A DNA stretch of 64,000 nt, from positions 62,001 through 126,000 of the forward strand of contig JAFPBO010000018.1 in NCBI GenBank assembly GCA_017390475.1. Direction: 5' to 3'. Every line of letters begins with the position of its first letter. The first letter of the stretch is position 1. Made by a program: the position numbers and the translations under genes. Of this stretch, positions 1 to 7,932 are shown piece by piece. The notes under the pieces were generated by a model. That model saw only the letters and a program-made list of their open reading frames with translations. It did not search any database and was not told the DNA's origin. The DNA is from Loktanella sp. Its GTDB lineage: Bacteria; Pseudomonadota; Alphaproteobacteria; Rhodobacterales; Rhodobacteraceae.

Positions 1-219
1 CGCGTCATAGCCTTCGAAAAAGAACGAGACCGGCACACCCAGCACATTGGAAATATCCCACAGCCGCGACGCGCTGACCCGGTTCATACCGGTTTCATAT
101 TTCTGGATCTGCTGGAATTTTATTCCAACATTTTCTGCAAGTTGCTGCTGCGTGGTTCCGTTCATCCAGCGCCGATGTCTGATCCGTTTTCCGACATAGA
201 CGTCAACAGGGTGCTTCAT
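1..219 (-). CDS. XRE-family helix-turn-helix regulator, truncated by the window edge
   Basis: The reverse strand from the ATG at 219 stays open to base 1 and gives 73 residues beginning MKHPVDVYVGKRIRHRRWMN. The first 60 residues match an HTH_3/Cro-type DNA-binding domain: a basic first helix (GKRIRHRR), TQQQLAENVGIKFQQIQKYE as helices 2 and 3, then NRVSASRLWDISNVLGVPVSFFF. The C-terminus lies outside the window. Alphaproteobacteria have many XRE regulators of this shape; the target cannot be told from here. It is divergent from the oxidoreductase gene at 487, with 267 bp between them. The fold is certain; the role is not. Confidence 0.85.
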   Translation of the reverse strand, partial: MKHPVDVYVGKRIRHRRWMNGTTQQQLAENVGIKFQQIQKYETGMNRVSASRLWDISNVLGVPVSFFFEGYDA

Positions 220-370
220 TCTTTTTATCCTTAGTTAAAATACTGGCCACAAAATGCGTGCCGAACAACGCGCGCCGTGAAACCAAAGAACAGGCTCTTG
301 GTGCTGTTTTTCACTGACCAATACGTCATGCCACCTTTTCGATAAAACACGCAACGGTTGCAGGCTGTTC

Positions 371-393
371 CCTGACCTTAAAGACAGGTCAGG
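371..393. promoter_or_regulatory. 8-bp inverted repeat in the XRE/oxidoreductase divergent intergenic region
   Basis: CCTGACCT (371-378) and AGGTCAGG (386-393) are exact reverse complements separated by 7 nt. The repeat lies about 93 bp before the oxidoreductase start and 150 bp before the XRE start. There is no T-run beside it, so it looks more like an operator or mRNA hairpin than a terminator. Binding by the adjacent XRE protein is only a guess. Confidence 0.35.
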
Positions 394-486
394 TATAAGC
401 TGCGGTAGCCGGAACCAATCTAGTCACACCTGTCAGCGCAGCAATGCTAGATCTGAACCAATCACAATCGCAAAGGATTCGCACAG

Positions 487-1446
487 ATGCGCGCATTTCA
501 GGTCACGTCTTATGTCGCCCCTCCCAGTCTGGCGGAAATTCCCGCCCCCAGCCCCGCTACAGGCGAGGTTTTGCTGGATATTGCGGCCTGTGGTCTAAAT
601 TTCGCCGATCTACTGATGGCCAAAGGGACCTATCAGGACACACCGAACCCGCCATTCACCCTGGGGATGGAGGTTTGCGGCACGGTGATTGCGCAGGGCG
701 CAGGCGTCACCAGCCCCGCCATCGGTACCCGTGTTGCGGTGTTCGGCGGCCAAGGGGGGATGGCAGATCAGGGGACTTTCCCCGCCGCGCTGTGCCGCCC
801 GGTCCCCGATACGATGAGCGCCGAGGTTGCAGCCGGTTTCATGGTCGCCTACGGCACGTCGCATCTGGCGTTGACCCGCCGCGCGCGGTTGCAACCGGGC
901 GAAACCCTGCTGGTGCTGGGTGCGGCGGGCGGTGTCGGGCTGACAGCAGTCGAAATCGGCAAAGCGATGGGCGCGCGCGTCATCGCTGTGGCGCGCGGCG
1001 CGGACAAGCTGGCGGTGGCCCGCGCAGCCGGTGCGGACCATGTGATCGACAGCGACGCGCAGGACATCAAGGCCAGCGCAAGGGCGCTTGGTGGGGCCGA
1101 TGTTGTCTATGACCCGGTCGGCGGTGATACATTCAAAGCGGCCCTTTCCGCCTGCAAGCCAGAGGCGCGGGTGATCGTCATCGGCTTTGCCAGCGGTGAT
1201 GTCCCGCAGGTGCCCGCCAATATCCTGCTGGTTAAGAATATCGATGTAATCGGGTTTTACTGGGGCGGTTATCTGAAATTCCAGCCAGAGGCCTTGTCGG
1301 CCTCGCTGGCGGAATTGCTGGACTGGCTGGCAGAGGGGCGGCTGCACCCCCATATCAGCCACATCCTGCCACTGGACCGCGCGGATGAGGCGTTGGAGCT
1401 GATGCGCAGCCGCGCCTCCACAGGCAAGGTCGTTATTGTGCCGTGA
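487..1446 (+). CDS. NADPH:quinone oxidoreductase family protein (zinc-independent MDR)
   Basis: This 319-residue protein has the length and order of quinone-oxidoreductase-like medium-chain reductases: a GroES-like N-domain with the CGLNFADLL motif (about residues 35-43), then a Rossmann domain with GAAGGVG (about 145-151) for NADPH. The structural-zinc cysteine cluster of alcohol dehydrogenases is absent, which fits the QOR branch. It is a cytosolic NADPH-dependent reductase of quinones or enones; the substrate is unknown. AAGGA about 9 nt upstream supports the start. The 3' end overlaps the convergent LysR gene by 14 bp. Confidence 0.85.
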   Translation: MRAFQVTSYVAPPSLAEIPAPSPATGEVLLDIAACGLNFADLLMAKGTYQDTPNPPFTLGMEVCGTVIAQGAGVTSPAIGTRVAVFGGQGGMADQGTFPAALCRPVPDTMSAEVAAGFMVAYGTSHLALTRRARLQPGETLLVLGAAGGVGLTAVEIGKAMGARVIAVARGADKLAVARAAGADHVIDSDAQDIKASARALGGADVVYDPVGGDTFKAALSACKPEARVIVIGFASGDVPQVPANILLVKNIDVIGFYWGGYLKFQPEALSASLAELLDWLAEGRLHPHISHILPLDRADEALELMRSRASTGKVVIVP

Positions 1447-2308
1447 CCGGGGTGCTTTGCGTGTAAAACCCGTCGCGGATGAACCCGGCCAGATCGGCGA
1501 TCACCGGACTGCTGTCCAGATCGGCGTGATACAGATTGACGTTGAAATGGCGCAGATCGGGCAAGGCACCGCCATGGTTGATCCGTTCGAAATGGCGCGG
1601 CTCTGCCCCGGCCAACATCGTATGGACCGCAAGATCGGCGCTGACAGAGGCCTCTATCGTGCGGCTGGAATGGCTTTCGACGGCCATTTCCCAAGGGATA
1701 CCAGCCTCATCCAGGCGACGCTGCACGAATTTGCGGAAAATGCAGCGATGCTCGAACGCCAGCCGCAGGGGGCGCTGTTTCCACACTTGCCCGCCGGGCG
1801 CGCCCAGCCAGACCAGCGGGATAGCAGTCAGGGTTTCACCGCCCTGCCCGACGCTGTCTTCGGTGGTTAGAATCATATCCAATGCGCCGCGTCGGTATTC
1901 ATCCAGCAACTGACTGGTGAACGATGACGCCAATTGTACCCGCATCCGCGGATAGGCAGCGGCAAAGCGGCGCAACACCTGCGGTATCACCGGATAGACG
2001 ATGTCATGCGGCACGCCCAGAGTAACCTCGCCCTCATAGGCGACGGATGTCAGCTTACCATAGATTTCATCGTTCAGGATCAGCATCCGCCGCGCATAGG
2101 ACAGCAGATGTTCACCCTGCGATGTCAGCGCGATGGTACGTGATGAGCGGTCCAGCAATTGCGCATCCAACGACTCCTCCAGTCGCTTGAGCTGCATTGA
2201 AACGGCGGATTGGGTCAGGTGCAAAAGCCCCGCCGCCTTGGTCACGCCGCCGGTATCGGCGACCGCCACAAAAGACCGTAAGGCGGTCAGATCCAGATTA
2301 CGTGTCAT
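1433..2308 (-). CDS. LysR-family transcriptional regulator
   Basis: A 291-residue protein of standard LysR length. The N-terminal winged HTH (about residues 5-65) has the family pattern LRSFVAVADTGGVTKAAGLL followed by LTQSAVSMQLKRLEE. The rest is a periplasmic-binding-protein-like effector domain. It is convergent with the oxidoreductase gene and divergent from the DUF1127 gene at 2418, so an operator would be expected in 2309-2417, an AT-rich stretch. LysR proteins often act on the divergent neighbour, but a regulator acting elsewhere is equally possible. The effector ligand is unknown. Confidence 0.88.
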   Translation of the reverse strand: MTRNLDLTALRSFVAVADTGGVTKAAGLLHLTQSAVSMQLKRLEESLDAQLLDRSSRTIALTSQGEHLLSYARRMLILNDEIYGKLTSVAYEGEVTLGVPHDIVYPVIPQVLRRFAAAYPRMRVQLASSFTSQLLDEYRRGALDMILTTEDSVGQGGETLTAIPLVWLGAPGGQVWKQRPLRLAFEHRCIFRKFVQRRLDEAGIPWEMAVESHSSRTIEASVSADLAVHTMLAGAEPRHFERINHGGALPDLRHFNVNLYHADLDSSPVIADLAGFIRDGFYTQSTPVTAQ

Positions 2309-2417
2309 ATCAATAATCCTGATATTTTATCCATCAAACATTCATTTTTATAATGCAATGTCCTCGAGTAAATATCAAGCACAGACATATGAATGACATC
2401 ACCCATCACGAAAGACG

Positions 2418-2633
2418 ATGCAAATGACCAGTGCAACACAATCCTGCGCCCTGCCGGCGTCCCGTCCCTCAATCTTTTTGCGCATCCTGCAGGCGATGAG
2501 CCTGTCGCGGGAACGGCGCGACCTGCGCGAGCTTGAACCACACCTTCTCGACGATATCGGAATCACGCGGCAGGATGCGCTGGACGAGGCCGATAAACCC
2601 GTCTGGGACGTGCCGCGCCATTGGCGGATGTAA
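2418..2633 (+). CDS. DUF1127 (YjiS-like) small protein
   Basis: This 71-residue basic protein carries the DUF1127 signature in its C-terminal half: RRDLRELEPHLLDDIGITR, followed by a short tail ending in RHWRM. Such small arginine-rich proteins are widespread in alphaproteobacteria; some family members act in phosphate or carbon metabolism through RNA or protein contacts, but no role can be assigned here. It is divergent from the LysR gene with 109 bp between the starts. The strong family motif makes it a real gene despite its size. Confidence 0.8.
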   Translation: MQMTSATQSCALPASRPSIFLRILQAMSLSRERRDLRELEPHLLDDIGITRQDALDEADKPVWDVPRHWRM

Positions 2634-2783
2634 CAGGCTGGTAAACAGCCTGCGACATTCGCGCGCAAAAGCTGCGTAAATATCGCGCATCGGCCCGGAA
2701 AGCCTTGAATATCAGGGGTAGTCTGCCAATATGTCCGACAAGGATGCCGTTACTGGCGCCACTGTCTAATTTTGGAGGATAAA

Positions 2784-3521
2784 ATGGCTCAATACGAGAC
2801 AATTCGCACGGCCGGTGGGGTCCGCACGGCCAATATCGACGCGGGTCTTCGCGCCCACATGAACAAAGTCTACGGCACAATGTCCGTGGGTATGCTGATC
2901 ACATTCGCCGTTGCTTGGGCTGTCGGCACAGCACCCGGCCTGCTGGCAGTTTTCCGTGACCCGATCACATTGCAGCCCAACATTTTGGGGTGGATCGTGA
3001 TGTTCGCACCCTTGGCGATGATTTTCGGCTTTGGCGCGATGATCAACCGTTTCTCGGCAGCTGCGGCACAGACCTTCTTTTACGCTTTCGCCGCCGTCAT
3101 GGGCTTGTCGATCTCGTGGATCTTCGTTGCTTTCACCGGCATGTCGATTGCGCAGATTTTTCTGATCACCTCGATCGCCTTCGCGGGTCTTAGCCTCTAT
3201 GGCTATACCACGAAAAAGGATCTGTCTGCCTGGGGCACGTTCCTGATGATGGGTCTGATCGGTATCATCGTGGCGATGATCGTGAACATCTTCCTGCAAT
3301 CGCCAGCGATCATGTTTGCGATTTCGATTCTGGGTGTTCTGATCTTCGCAGGTCTGACCGCTTATGACACCCAACGGATCAAATCCGACTATATCGCACA
3401 TGCCGCACAGGGCGACAGCGAATGGCTGGGTAAATCAGCGATCATGGGCGCGTTGAGCCTGTACCTGAACTTTATCAACATGTTCATGTTCCTGCTGCAA
3501 CTTTTCGGCAACCGCGACTAA
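2784..3521 (+). CDS. Bax inhibitor-1/YccA family membrane protein
   Basis: A 245-residue protein with seven hydrophobic segments, as in the BI-1/YccA (TMBIM) family. The first segment is near residues 28-50 and the last (LYLNFINMFMFLLQLFG) is at the C-terminus. The stretch AYDTQRIKSDY just before the last segments is a typical family motif containing conserved acidic residues. These inner-membrane proteins are pH-sensitive ion leak channels or interact with the FtsH protease. The ATG at 2784 is preferred over the in-frame TTG at 2772 because GGAGG sits 5 nt upstream. A strong terminator follows, so the gene is probably monocistronic. Confidence 0.92.
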   Translation: MAQYETIRTAGGVRTANIDAGLRAHMNKVYGTMSVGMLITFAVAWAVGTAPGLLAVFRDPITLQPNILGWIVMFAPLAMIFGFGAMINRFSAAAAQTFFYAFAAVMGLSISWIFVAFTGMSIAQIFLITSIAFAGLSLYGYTTKKDLSAWGTFLMMGLIGIIVAMIVNIFLQSPAIMFAISILGVLIFAGLTAYDTQRIKSDYIAHAAQGDSEWLGKSAIMGALSLYLNFINMFMFLLQLFGNRD

Positions 3522-3544
3522 TCTCTGCCGAGCGGATTTTGAAA

Positions 3545-3574
3545 GGGGCTGGTGGCAACACCGGCCCCTTTTTT
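3545..3574 (+). terminator. Rho-independent terminator of the BI-1 family gene
   Basis: GGGGCTGGTG (3545-3554) pairs with CACCGGCCCC (3559-3568) across a GCAA tetraloop, with a single imperfect position, and a run of six T follows (3569-3574). It begins 23 bp after the stop codon of the BI-1/YccA gene. Confidence 0.9.
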
Positions 3575-3614
3575 GTTACCCTGCCCTGCCATTCCAAACA
3601 GCAAGAGGCACGCT

Positions 3615-4078
3615 ATGCCGGTGATCAAAGCAAAAAACGCGAAACTGGATCAGCCAGAGACGCCACATCCGGTGCTTGGCCCTTACACTGTGCGGCTATT
3701 CAGCGACACTGGCGGGCTGACCCAGTTTGGTGCTTTCACCGAAACCCTGCCGCCGGGGTCAATGTCATCCACTTGCCACTGGCACCAGAAGGAGGATGAG
3801 ATGATCTATATGCTGTCAGGCGAGGTGGTCGTACATGAAGGCCCGGACCAGATCCTGCTGCAGCCCGGTGATGCGCCTGTTTCAAAGCGGGTGTGCCGCT
3901 GGGGCATTATCTGGAAAACCGGTCAACAGCGGATGCCACCTATCTGGTGATTGGCACAAGGGCTGCGCGTGATCAGGTGACCTACCCCAATCATGACAGG
4001 GTGCTGCATCTGGACCGCACAGCCGGTACACGCCACTACACCACGCTGGCGGGCGATCCGGCAACAACACCTTACTAA
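3615..4078 (+). pseudogene. Cupin-domain protein gene interrupted by a frameshift
   Basis: The frame from ATG 3615 encodes a cupin: the metal-binding HWHQKEDEMIYMLSG motif, then VVVHEGPDQILLQPGDA. The expected continuation (CFKAGVPLGHYLENRS, then VIGTRAARDQVTYPNHD) is in another frame from base 3878 to the stop at 4078. Missing one base near 3876 would explain it. Unrepaired, the first frame runs on to a stop at 3950 with unrelated residues. The intact product would be a single-domain cupin of about 154 residues, function unknown. Either the gene is broken or the sequence has a one-base error; both halves look otherwise intact, which favours an error or a very recent mutation. Confidence 0.75.
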
Positions 4079-4081
4079 CGC

Positions 4082-4110
4082 AAAAGACCGCGCTGCTGCG
4101 CGGCCTTTTC
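4082..4110 (-). terminator. Terminator of rpmG
   Basis: On the minus strand GGCCGCGC pairs with GCGCGGTC across AGCA, with one G-T pair, followed by TTTT. It starts 26 bp past the rpmG stop. On the plus strand the same hairpin has one A-C mismatch, so it may also weakly end the cupin transcript. Confidence 0.7.
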
Positions 4111-4135
4111 ACTGTCCCCAAGGGGTCAAGATCAC

Positions 4136-4303
4136 TTACTTGATCTTGCCTTCCTTGTATTCCACGTGCTTGCGCACAACGGGATCGTATTTTTTGATCG
4201 CCATTTTTTCGGTCATTGTGCGTGCGTTTTTTTTGGTCACATAGAAATGCCCGGTCCCCGCGGTGGAGTTCAGGCGGATTTTGATCGTGGTTGGCTTCGC
4301 CAT
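4136..4303 (-). CDS. rpmG: 50S ribosomal protein L33
   Basis: The reverse strand encodes 55 residues starting [20 protein letters not shown] and containing [13 protein letters not shown] and [18 protein letters not shown], the full L33 signature and usual length. It lacks the CxxC pairs of the zinc-binding form, so it is the C-minus type. It belongs to the large ribosomal subunit near the E site. A GGAGAAG Shine-Dalgarno lies just upstream of the ATG at 4303, and a hairpin terminator follows the stop. Confidence 0.97.
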   Translation of the reverse strand: MAKPTTIKIRLNSTAGTGHFYVTKKNARTMTEKMAIKKYDPVVRKHVEYKEGKIK

Positions 4304-4434
4304 GTTTCACTTCTCCGGCTTCGCGGGGCTAGGCCCACGGTGATATCATTGGAACCGCCTTTTACCGCGCACGCGTCCCGAGTCAACCGCAAAGCAACGT
4401 TTGACCTACAGGATCGTGCAACGGGATGATCCGG

Positions 4435-5676
4435 CTATACATCCTGCCAGGAACGATCGCCTTTTGCATCTTGCACGCGGGTCGGCAGGCCGATCCGGTC
4501 CAGCAGCGCGAAAAGCGGTTTGGGGTCCAGTTCCTCGACATTCATCATGACGCCTTTGTCATAGGTGCCATCGGCGATCAGCATCGCAACCCCGACAGGC
4601 GGCACGCCGGCGGTATAGGAAATGCCTTGGCTGCCGACCTCGTTATACGCGTCTTTGTGATCGGCGACGTTGTAGACAAACACCTCGACCTCTTCGCCGT
4701 CTTTGGTGCCTTTGACCAGATCACCGATACAGGTCTTGCCGGTGTAATCTGGCGCAAGGCTGGACGGGTCCGGCAAGACAGCCTTGACCAGCTTGAGCGG
4801 CACAACCTCCAGCCCTTCGGCGGTGGTGACGGGTTGTTCAGACAACAGGCCAAGGTTTTGCAGCACGGTAAAGACATTGATGTAATGATCGCCAAAGCCC
4901 ATCCAGAACCGGATATCGGCATCTGGGTAATTGGCGGCTAGCGAATGCACCTCATCATGGCCGGACAGATAGGCCTTTTGTTTGCCCACGACAGGCAGGT
5001 CCCATTCGCGGCCCACCTCGAACATCTTGTTTTCCTGCCATGCGCCTTGCTGCCAGCTATAGACGGTGCCGGTGAATTCGCGGAAATTGATCTCCGGGTC
5101 GAAATTGGTCGAGAAATAGCGACCATGGCTGCCAGCGTTGATATCGACGATATCAATCGACGTGACCTGATCCATGAATTCATCGACGGCGAAACGCGCG
5201 AAAGCGTTGACCATGCCGGGATCAAACCCGGCCCCAAGGATCGCGGTGATCCCGGCCTTGGCGCAATCGTCGCGGCGTTTCCATTCGTAATTGCCATACC
5301 ACGGCGGCGTTTCGCAGATCTTGGTCGGGTCTTCGTGGATGGCGGTGTCGATATAGGCGGCACCTGTCTGGATACAGGCCTCAAGCACCGACATATTCAC
5401 GAAAGGCGACCCGACATTCAGCACGATCTGCGCGCCGGTTTCGCGGATCAGCGCCGCCACCGCCGCGCTGTCCATCGCATCGACCGCATGGGCGGCGAAA
5501 ACGCCATCCTGCTTCATCGCGGATTTGTCATGAACAGAGGCGATAATCGCGTCGCATTTCGCAATGGTCCGGCTGGCAATATGCAGATCACCCAGCACAT
5601 CATTATTCTGCGCCGCTTTATGTGCGACGACCTGTGCGACGCCGCCAGCGCCGATGATAAGAAGATTGCGTTTCAT
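4435..5676 (-). CDS. Carboxynorspermidine synthase (saccharopine dehydrogenase family)
   Basis: This 413-residue enzyme starts MKRNLLIIGAGGVAQVVAHK, a Rossmann nucleotide-binding motif at residues 6-16, and continues with the saccharopine-dehydrogenase fold (GAGFDPGMVNAFARFA in the middle). It is placed as carboxynorspermidine dehydrogenase because nspC lies directly upstream. The known reaction joins aspartate semialdehyde to a diamine using NADPH, and NspC then decarboxylates the product to norspermidine or spermidine. An alternative GTG at 5706 would overlap the nspC stop as GTGA and could be the translated start; the ATG at 5676 is preferred because homologues begin with the Rossmann strand. 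Confidence 0.88.
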   Translation of the reverse strand: MKRNLLIIGAGGVAQVVAHKAAQNNDVLGDLHIASRTIAKCDAIIASVHDKSAMKQDGVFAAHAVDAMDSAAVAALIRETGAQIVLNVGSPFVNMSVLEACIQTGAAYIDTAIHEDPTKICETPPWYGNYEWKRRDDCAKAGITAILGAGFDPGMVNAFARFAVDEFMDQVTSIDIVDINAGSHGRYFSTNFDPEINFREFTGTVYSWQQGAWQENKMFEVGREWDLPVVGKQKAYLSGHDEVHSLAANYPDADIRFWMGFGDHYINVFTVLQNLGLLSEQPVTTAEGLEVVPLKLVKAVLPDPSSLAPDYTGKTCIGDLVKGTKDGEEVEVFVYNVADHKDAYNEVGSQGISYTAGVPPVGVAMLIADGTYDKGVMMNVEELDPKPLFALLDRIGLPTRVQDAKGDRSWQDV

Positions 5677-5702
5677 GTGGTTCAGTACCCTTGTTGTCTG
5701 CG

Positions 5703-6797
5703 TCACGACAATGCGGCGGCGAAATCGTCATAGCCGAAATCGCGCACCAGCCGTATGGTTCCATCCAGTTCGCGGATCGCGATACCCGGCATCTTGACCC
5801 CGTTAAACCAGTTCTTCTTGACGATTGTGTAACCGGCAGCATCCTGAAACGAAAGCCGGTCACCGGCCTGCAAAGGTGCCGGAAAGCGGAATTCACCAAA
5901 GATATCGCCCGCCAGACAGGATTTGCCGCAGATCATCCATTCATGATCACCCGCATCGGGGGTCATTTTCGCGGATTCGCGGTAGATCAGCAGATCGAGC
6001 ATATGCGCCTCGACCGAGCTGTCGACGATGGCGAGGTTCTTGCCGTTATGCATTGTGTCCAGCACGGTGACCTCGAGCGTTGCCGCCCCGGTGATCGCCG
6101 CCTCGCCGGGTTCCAGATAGACCTGCACGCCGTAAGTTGCGGCAAAGCCTTTCAGCCGCGCGGCAAGCTGGTCCAGCGGATAGCCTTCGCCGGTGAAATG
6201 GATACCGCCGCCAAGGCTGATCCAGTCCATCTTGTGGAGGGTTTCGCCAAAACGATCCTCGATCAGCGTCAGCATTTCATCAAACCGGGCAAAGCTGTCG
6301 TTTTCGCAATTGTTGTGAAACATCAGCCCGCTGATCTGGTCGGCGATACCGGCAATCGCCGCCGGATCATGTTCGCCCAGACGGCTGAACGGGCGCGCCG
6401 GATCGGCCAGATCGAATTCTGAGGTCGAGACACCGGGATTGACCCGCAAACCACGGATATGCCCTGCGGAGACGGCGTTGAATTTCGTCAATTGCCCGAT
6501 GGAATTGAAGATGATCTTGTCGGAACATTCCAGCACCTGATCGATTTCGTGATCGGCATAGGCGACCGAATAGGCATGGGTTTCGCCGGGGAATTTTTCA
6601 TGGCCCAGACGCACCTCGTAAAGTGACGAAGAAGTCGAACCATCCATATAATCGGACATGAAATCGAACACCGACCAGGCGGCGAAGCATTTCAACGCCA
6701 GCAGGCATTTGGCACCGGATGCATCGCGTAGATAGGCGATCTTTTCCAGATTGGGCAGCAGGCGGGTTTTGTCGATCAGATAGTAGGGCGTTTGCAA
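5703..6797 (-). CDS. nspC: Carboxynorspermidine decarboxylase
   Basis: The 364-residue form begins QTPYYLIDKTRLLPNLEKI after a TTG start at 6797 and matches fold-III PLP decarboxylases: ALKCFAAWSVFD holds the PLP lysine (about residue 36), SLGGGIHFTGEGY and LEPGEA bind the cofactor phosphate, and CGKSCLAGDIFGEF carries the active-site cysteine. It decarboxylates carboxy(nor)spermidine in the cytosol. The frame is open for another 116 codons upstream, but that extension is arginine-rich and unlike the family, so TTG is the likely start. It overlaps or abuts the synthase gene, forming a two-gene polyamine operon. Confidence 0.9.
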   Translation of the reverse strand: MQTPYYLIDKTRLLPNLEKIAYLRDASGAKCLLALKCFAAWSVFDFMSDYMDGSTSSSLYEVRLGHEKFPGETHAYSVAYADHEIDQVLECSDKIIFNSIGQLTKFNAVSAGHIRGLRVNPGVSTSEFDLADPARPFSRLGEHDPAAIAGIADQISGLMFHNNCENDSFARFDEMLTLIEDRFGETLHKMDWISLGGGIHFTGEGYPLDQLAARLKGFAATYGVQVYLEPGEAAITGAATLEVTVLDTMHNGKNLAIVDSSVEAHMLDLLIYRESAKMTPDAGDHEWMICGKSCLAGDIFGEFRFPAPLQAGDRLSFQDAAGYTIVKKNWFNGVKMPGIAIRELDGTIRLVRDFGYDDFAAALS

Positions 6798-7098
6798 AAC
6801 AAAAACTTTCGATAGGCCGGGGCACAGGCGGCAGAGAGGTCTGAGGCGTCGTGATCGCCGTGGATGGTTTGCGCGCAGACTACCGCGTCTGGCGCGGGAT
6901 CGAAAGTGGGCTTTGTCGCCGCTGACGGGTGGCACCGTGACGCGGCGGACGACCCTACAGGATTTGGCTTTGCTACCGGCGCTTTGGCCCAAGCCGTGGT
7001 GTTGCAAGGGCGCAATGCAACAAAACTGATACGTAACTTTCATCGTTCTGTCATGGCCGCGCGTCATGATTTGGCTATCAGCATGATTGGATCGCGTG
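6798..7098. other. Divergent intergenic region between nspC and plcP
   Basis: This 301-bp gap holds the PHO box at 7037-7054 and presumably both promoters. It also contains coding-like open frames on each strand (79 codons at 6776-7015 minus, 81 codons at 6864-7109 plus), but neither resembles a known family and neither has a convincing ribosome site, so I do not call them genes. They could be leftovers of a lost gene or chance open frames in GC-rich DNA. Confidence 0.4.
7037..7054 (+). promoter_or_regulatory. PHO box (PhoB binding site) upstream of plcP-btaA-btaB
   Basis: CTTTCAT (7037-7043), four bases CGTT, then CTGTCAT (7048-7054) form two 7-bp direct repeats at an 11-bp period. This is the alphaproteobacterial PHO-box arrangement (CTGTCAT-N4-CTGTCAT) with one mismatch. 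It lies 45 bp before the plcP ATG, where a PhoB-activated promoter would be expected. The match fits the phosphate-starvation role of the operon. Confidence 0.8.
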
Positions 7099-7932
7099 AT
7101 GTCCTTTGACCAGTTACATGCTCCGGACCCGTCGCAAGGACGCACGTTGTTCCTGTCTGACCTGCATCTCGGTGCCTTGTCATCGCATGCAGATCTGGTG
7201 CTGCGGTTTCTGCAACGCCACCCTGCCGATACCTATGTGCTGATCGGCGATATCCTTGATCTTTGGCATCCGCTGCTGCCGCATTGGACAGCGCAGGATC
7301 AGGCGGTGATCGACCATTTGCGTGCCCGCGCCAAGGCAGGGGCCAAGCTGATCTATATCCGTGGCAACCATGACCCAGACCCGTCCAAAATCCCCCCGCA
7401 TGCGTTTTTCGATGCGGTCTATCTGTCGTCCTATGTCCACACCACGGCACAAGGCCAGAATCTGCTGGTCGTGCATGGCGACGAGGCTGACAGCCGCCTG
7501 ATCCGCCTGCATATGATGACCCGGTTGGGCAGTCTGATCGACCACGGTCTGCGCCGCTGTGACAGGGTGTTGCGCAAATTGTCGCGACGCCAGCCACAGG
7601 CGCGCAGCCTGATTGACCGGCTGGTGATGGCCTCCAACGCCTTGCGCTATCGCGGGCGGGCTCATGAACGGCGGATTGTCGATCTGGCTCGTGCCAAGGG
7701 TCTGGATGGCGTGATCTGCGGCCATTTCCATATCGCTGCACTGCATAATCATTTTGGCCTGACCTATGCCAATTGCGGCGATTGGGTCGACAGCATGACC
7801 GCAATTGAAGACCGGGGCGATGGCGTGCTGCGCCGGCTGGGTGGGCGCGACTATGCCTTCAGCCTGCCCAAGACCCGCCCTTTTGCTGGTGACGCCCCCC
7901 AGCCCACAACACAGAAAGCGATGTCACAATGA
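7099..7932 (+). CDS. plcP: PlcP-type phospholipase C (metallophosphoesterase)
   Basis: This 277-residue calcineurin-like phosphoesterase shows the complete metal-site series: SDLHLG (about residues 20-25), GDILDLW, GNHD, HGDE and GHFH. It resembles LpxH but sits directly before btaA and btaB. In Sinorhizobium and marine bacteria that arrangement marks PlcP, which strips the phosphate headgroup from membrane phospholipids during phosphate starvation and supplies diacylglycerol for betaine lipids. ATG 7099 is chosen over an in-frame TTG at 7087. The stop overlaps the btaA start by 4 nt (ATGA), and a PHO box lies upstream. Substrate specificity is inferred from context. Confidence 0.88.
   Translation: MSFDQLHAPDPSQGRTLFLSDLHLGALSSHADLVLRFLQRHPADTYVLIGDILDLWHPLLPHWTAQDQAVIDHLRARAKAGAKLIYIRGNHDPDPSKIPPHAFFDAVYLSSYVHTTAQGQNLLVVHGDEADSRLIRLHMMTRLGSLIDHGLRRCDRVLRKLSRRQPQARSLIDRLVMASNALRYRGRAHERRIVDLARAKGLDGVICGHFHIAALHNHFGLTYANCGDWVDSMTAIEDRGDGVLRRLGGRDYAFSLPKTRPFAGDAPQPTTQKAMSQ

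Noticed and set aside
610-1362. 250-codon frame antisense to the quinone oxidoreductase
   Set aside because: It is opposite a gene with intact NADPH motifs and has no homology that I recognise.
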